In this document: one piece after another, positions 61,464-64,000 of the stretch
How the letters are laid out: each line of letters opens with the position of its first letter
Position numbering within the stretch: position 1 is the stretch's first letter
Assembly: GCA_913062955.1 (NCBI GenBank)
Contig: CAJXZP010000001.1
Location: 1-64,000 of the forward strand
From: an uncultured Flavobacteriales bacterium
GTDB lineage: Bacteria; Bacteroidota; Bacteroidia; Flavobacteriales_G; Salibacteraceae
Direction of reading: 5' to 3'
DNA length: 64,000 nt
Translations under genes and position numbers: made by a program
Notes under the pieces: model-generated
Database searches by the model: none
Seen by the model: only the letters and a program-made list of their open reading frames with translations
What the model was told of the DNA's origin: nothing

Positions 61464-64000
61464 ATGAGGATTTCTGCTAATATAAGTTCAGATTATTTTC
61501 TTTCAATTTGTATTGGAATAATCTTTACGGTGTTCATTTCCATGGATGTGCACGCTCAAACCGAGGAGGATATTTTAAATAGTATAGGAAACGAATTGAA
61601 TGATGAATCGGCTAAGAAAAAAGAAATGGCACGGATCGAAAAGGAATACAAATCCTTAAAATCATCTGCCGATGGGGCTTATTCTTCCAAAAAGTACGAG
61701 AAAGCTAAAATAGCGTACAAAAAAATGATCGCCTTAAAACCCGATTCGGATTATGCTTCGGGTAGGTTAGGGCTTATTGATCAAAAAATTGCGCAAGCCA
61801 AAGAAGCTGAAATCGAAAAAAAATACAACCTTTTAATCCAGCAAGCGGATGGTTTACTGGCCGCTGAAAAATGGGCCGATGCCACCAGTAAGTATAATGC
61901 GGCATTGGGCATTCGTCCGGAGGATGGATATGCGAAAGGTCAAGTAGCTAAAGTATCTAAACTTAAAACAGAAGCGCTAGCTGCTGCTAAAGCAGCAGGA
62001 TTGCAAAAACAATACGATGATGTATTGGCCACTGCCGAACGTGCGTTGACGGCTAAGAACTGGGATGTGGCTAAATCAAAATTTAATGAAGCGGCTAAGT
62101 TGAAACCAAGTGAATCTTATCCGAAAGAAAAAGCGGCCCTAATGGTTAAATTGAAAACAGAAGCCATTGCGAAAGCAAAAAAGGAGAAACTAGAAAAAGA
62201 TTACCAAACCAAAATAGTTAAAGCAGATCAATTGTTGGCCTCGAAGAATTGGCAAGGAGCCATATTGGAATATGAAGGAGCCAAAGCAATGAAACCTTCG
62301 GATTCTTATCCCAGCGATCAAATAAAAAAAGCCAACAATCGTATGGCGGAAGAGATCACCAATAAAAGAAAAGCGGAAGAGCTGGAAACCAATTATCAAA
62401 AGCATAAAAAAATCGGAGAAGATGCTTTATCTCAAAAGAATTGGCTCGTTGCTATAGAGGCTTTTACTACGGCAAGTTCTTTAAAACCGACAAGTACTGA
62501 AATCAAGAAATTATTAAACCAAGCCAAGAGTGGTAAAAAGACGGCTGATGATTTGGCTTTAAAAGCAAAAGCGGATAAAGAAGCCTCCGAAAAATTACAA
62601 AAGCAATTTGATAGTGAAATGGCTAAGGGTGCAGCTGCACTTACGGCCAAGAACTGGGCGGGAGCAAGAGCTGCATTTAACCAAGCAAAATCGTTGAAGC
62701 CAGAAGAGTTGGCTCCTGAAAGCCAATTAACCAAATTGGATGGTTTAGTAGCGGCAGAAGAAAAAGAATTGGCCGAAGCGGAAGCTAAGAAAAAAGCGTC
62801 TGAAGAGGCAGCTAAAGCCCGCCAAGAAGAGGAAGCGCAATTAGCAGCGGAGAAAAAAGCGGCCGAAGAAGCGAAACTGGTTGAGGATAAAAGATTAGCC
62901 GCTGAAGCTGCTGCTGCGGCAGAAGCCAAAAAACAAGCCGATGCAGCGGCCGAACAAGCAAGACTCGAAGAAGAGGCTAAAATTGCCGCTGAAGTGAAAG
63001 CCGCTGAAGAAGCACGATTAGCAGAGGCAGCACGTATTGCATCTGAAAATGCAGAAAAAGAAGAGCAGGAAAGACTCGCTGCAGAAGCAACTGAAAAAGC
63101 TAAAAAGGAAGACGAAGCTCGGTTGGCTCGGGAGGCAGCAGTGGCAGAAAAAGCTAGATTAGCAGAGGAAGCTGTAGCAGCTGGTGCCTTGGCAGCAAAG
63201 CTAAAGCAGAAAGAAGAAGCCGAAAAAGCAGAGCAAGAACGTTTGGCCGCAGAAGCAGCTCAGGCAGAACAAGACCAATTAGCGCAAGACCAACGTAATG
63301 CGGAAGAAGCCGAAAAATTGAGGTTAAGTCAAGAAGCGGAACAAAACCAAATTGGATTTGATAAGGCGGTGACGGATTATAAAACCGCTATTAAAAATTC
63401 AGAATGGGACCTGGCTTTACGCGCCATTAATTCAGCCCAAACGTTTATTCCGGAAAATGAAGCGTTAGGTAAAATGCAATCAGAATTGGCGGCTTTACAA
63501 AAGTCGGAAACGAAAGCTTTAAATGCAGAGAAAGAAAAAGAAGCAAAAGCTTTGGCTCTAGAAAAGCAATATCAAACCTTGGTTATGGCCGGTGATGCTG
63601 CTTTGAGTAAGAAGGATTTTGGGACGGCAAAAAAATCATATACGGGTGCTTTAAAGGTAAAAGCAGGGGAGGCATATCCTCAAAGTCAATTGGATGTGGT
63701 GCGCGAAATGGAGTTGGCTTCCAATGCTGAGGCGTTGGAAGCCCAGCGAGAAAAGGACCGGGAATACAGTCAGTTAATGGCAAAAGCAGAAGATGCTATG
63801 AATGGTCGGGATTGGAGTTCTGCGAAAGAAAATTTTAATAAAGCATTGAAAGTTAAACCTGAAAATAATGGTCCGAAAGAGCGTTTGGCGGCTATGGAGG
63901 CATTAATTAAAAAGGAGTCAGAATTGGCCAATGCGGCTGCAGAGTTGGATGCCGATTATTTGGAACGCATGAATAATGGCCAAAAAGCGCTAGATAAACA
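61464..64000 (+). CDS. Large exported TPR-like repeat and Ala/Glu/Lys coiled-coil protein (3' end outside window)
   Basis: The open frame runs 845 codons with no stop to the window edge. A signal peptide (cut after VHAQ at about 32) precedes about nine copies of a repeat of roughly 40 residues with the core xALxAKNWxxAxxxFxxAxxLKP, spaced 55-75 residues apart; a tenth copy starts at the edge. After six repeats a segment of about 200 residues rich in Ala, Glu and Lys (62740-63340) forms a TolA-like coiled coil; then repeats 7-9 follow. Each repeat is a helix pair of TPR type. The full length and C-terminal domain are unknown. An envelope scaffold role is plausible; nothing more specific can be said. 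Confidence 0.8.
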   Translation, partial: MRISANISSDYFLSICIGIIFTVFISMDVHAQTEEDILNSIGNELNDESAKKKEMARIEKEYKSLKSSADGAYSSKKYEKAKIAYKKMIALKPDSDYASGRLGLIDQKIAQAKEAEIEKKYNLLIQQADGLLAAEKWADATSKYNAALGIRPEDGYAKGQVAKVSKLKTEALAAAKAAGLQKQYDDVLATAERALTAKNWDVAKSKFNEAAKLKPSESYPKEKAALMVKLKTEAIAKAKKEKLEKDYQTKIVKADQLLASKNWQGAILEYEGAKAMKPSDSYPSDQIKKANNRMAEEITNKRKAEELETNYQKHKKIGEDALSQKNWLVAIEAFTTASSLKPTSTEIKKLLNQAKSGKKTADDLALKAKADKEASEKLQKQFDSEMAKGAAALTAKNWAGARAAFNQAKSLKPEELAPESQLTKLDGLVAAEEKELAEAEAKKKASEEAAKARQEEEAQLAAEKKAAEEAKLVEDKRLAAEAAAAAEAKKQADAAAEQARLEEEAKIAAEVKAAEEARLAEAARIASENAEKEEQERLAAEATEKAKKEDEARLAREAAVAEKARLAEEAVAAGALAAKLKQKEEAEKAEQERLAAEAAQAEQDQLAQDQRNAEEAEKLRLSQEAEQNQIGFDKAVTDYKTAIKNSEWDLALRAINSAQTFIPENEALGKMQSELAALQKSETKALNAEKEKEAKALALEKQYQTLVMAGDAALSKKDFGTAKKSYTGALKVKAGEAYPQSQLDVVREMELASNAEALEAQREKDREYSQLMAKAEDAMNGRDWSSAKENFNKALKVKPENNGPKERLAAMEALIKKESELANAAAELDADYLERMNNGQKALDK

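Noticed and set aside
62432-62929. Minus-strand Ala/Ser-rich open frame
   Set aside because: It is the complement of Ala/Glu/Lys codons of the large repeat protein; no signal or homology was seen.
62740-63340. CRISPR array or DNA tandem repeat
   Set aside because: Repetition is of codons for Ala, Glu and Lys with no fixed spacer length; it is a coding coiled coil.
1-64000. tRNA, rRNA, insertion sequence, prophage or integrase
   Set aside because: I looked for CCA-ended cloverleaves, transposase motifs and integrase boxes and could support none.

Overview
This window looks like the chromosome of a low-GC member of the Bacteroidota, most likely order Flavobacteriales. The evidence is gliding-motility genes gldF and gldG beside dnaN, a PorP/SprF-like protein paired with a gliding-motility C-terminal-domain protein, DUF2807 and DUF4421 proteins, almost no Shine-Dalgarno sites, and repeated TAnnTTTG boxes upstream of genes (the Bacteroidota -7 promoter element). 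I see no rRNA, tRNA, CRISPR array, insertion sequence or prophage. Coding density is high and most genes are housekeeping or surface genes. The last gene runs off the right edge.

Layout. 0-7.6 kb: DEAD-box helicase, pyrophosphatase, DUF2807 lipoprotein, uvrA, a sigma factor and a 61-aa protein. 7.7-16.4 kb: hisS-hutH, a stress protein, DUF2797, a secreted cysteine peptidase overlapping sixA, a rhomboid protease and dnaN. 16.5-21.5 kb: DUF4340 protein, gldG and gldF, a small PID-CTERM-like protein, a monooxygenase-fold protein and a SAM-cleaving enzyme. 21.7-29 kb: phoH-purC, two poorly known genes, a LuxC-type reductase, and a PKD/type B sorting protein followed by its PorP/SprF partner. 29-34.6 kb: lysA, membrane proteins, an acyltransferase, a BASS transporter and a ferredoxin. 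35-38 kb: korAB, divergent from the ferredoxin. 38.7-44.6 kb: a marR-led fatty-acid beta-oxidation operon. 44.9-47.1 kb: a two-gene ergothioneine-type operon (egtB, egtD). 47.3-48.6 kb: a second DEAD-box helicase.

48.6-54.1 kb holds the most interesting locus, four minus-strand genes that look like a chaperone-usher-type surface fibre system. They are a two-domain Ig-like periplasmic protein, a putative major subunit whose mature N-terminus is an alternating hydrophobic strand, a second subunit sharing the C-terminal strand pattern, and a 1011-aa outer-membrane barrel-like protein with flanking beta-sandwich domains. A perfect 14-bp hairpin lies directly after the putative major-subunit gene. 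No type IX sorting domain is visible in these proteins, so they probably do not use that pathway. 54.4-64 kb: a DUF4421 protein, two acetyltransferases, an Mpo1-like protein, a K+ channel overlapping a TerB/J-domain protein, tandem FKBP isomerases, superoxide dismutase and the 5' part of a very long repeat and coiled-coil protein.

Several leaders carry strong inverted repeats. The best is an 11-bp perfect repeat whose 3' arm covers the start codon of the sigma factor. Others lie before dnaN, between hutH and the stress protein, and upstream of the fibre operon. At least two genes have a -7 box four bases before the start codon, which suggests leaderless mRNAs. Starts were chosen by homology, signal peptides and distance from promoter boxes. 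All functional calls are from reading the sequence; no searches were run.
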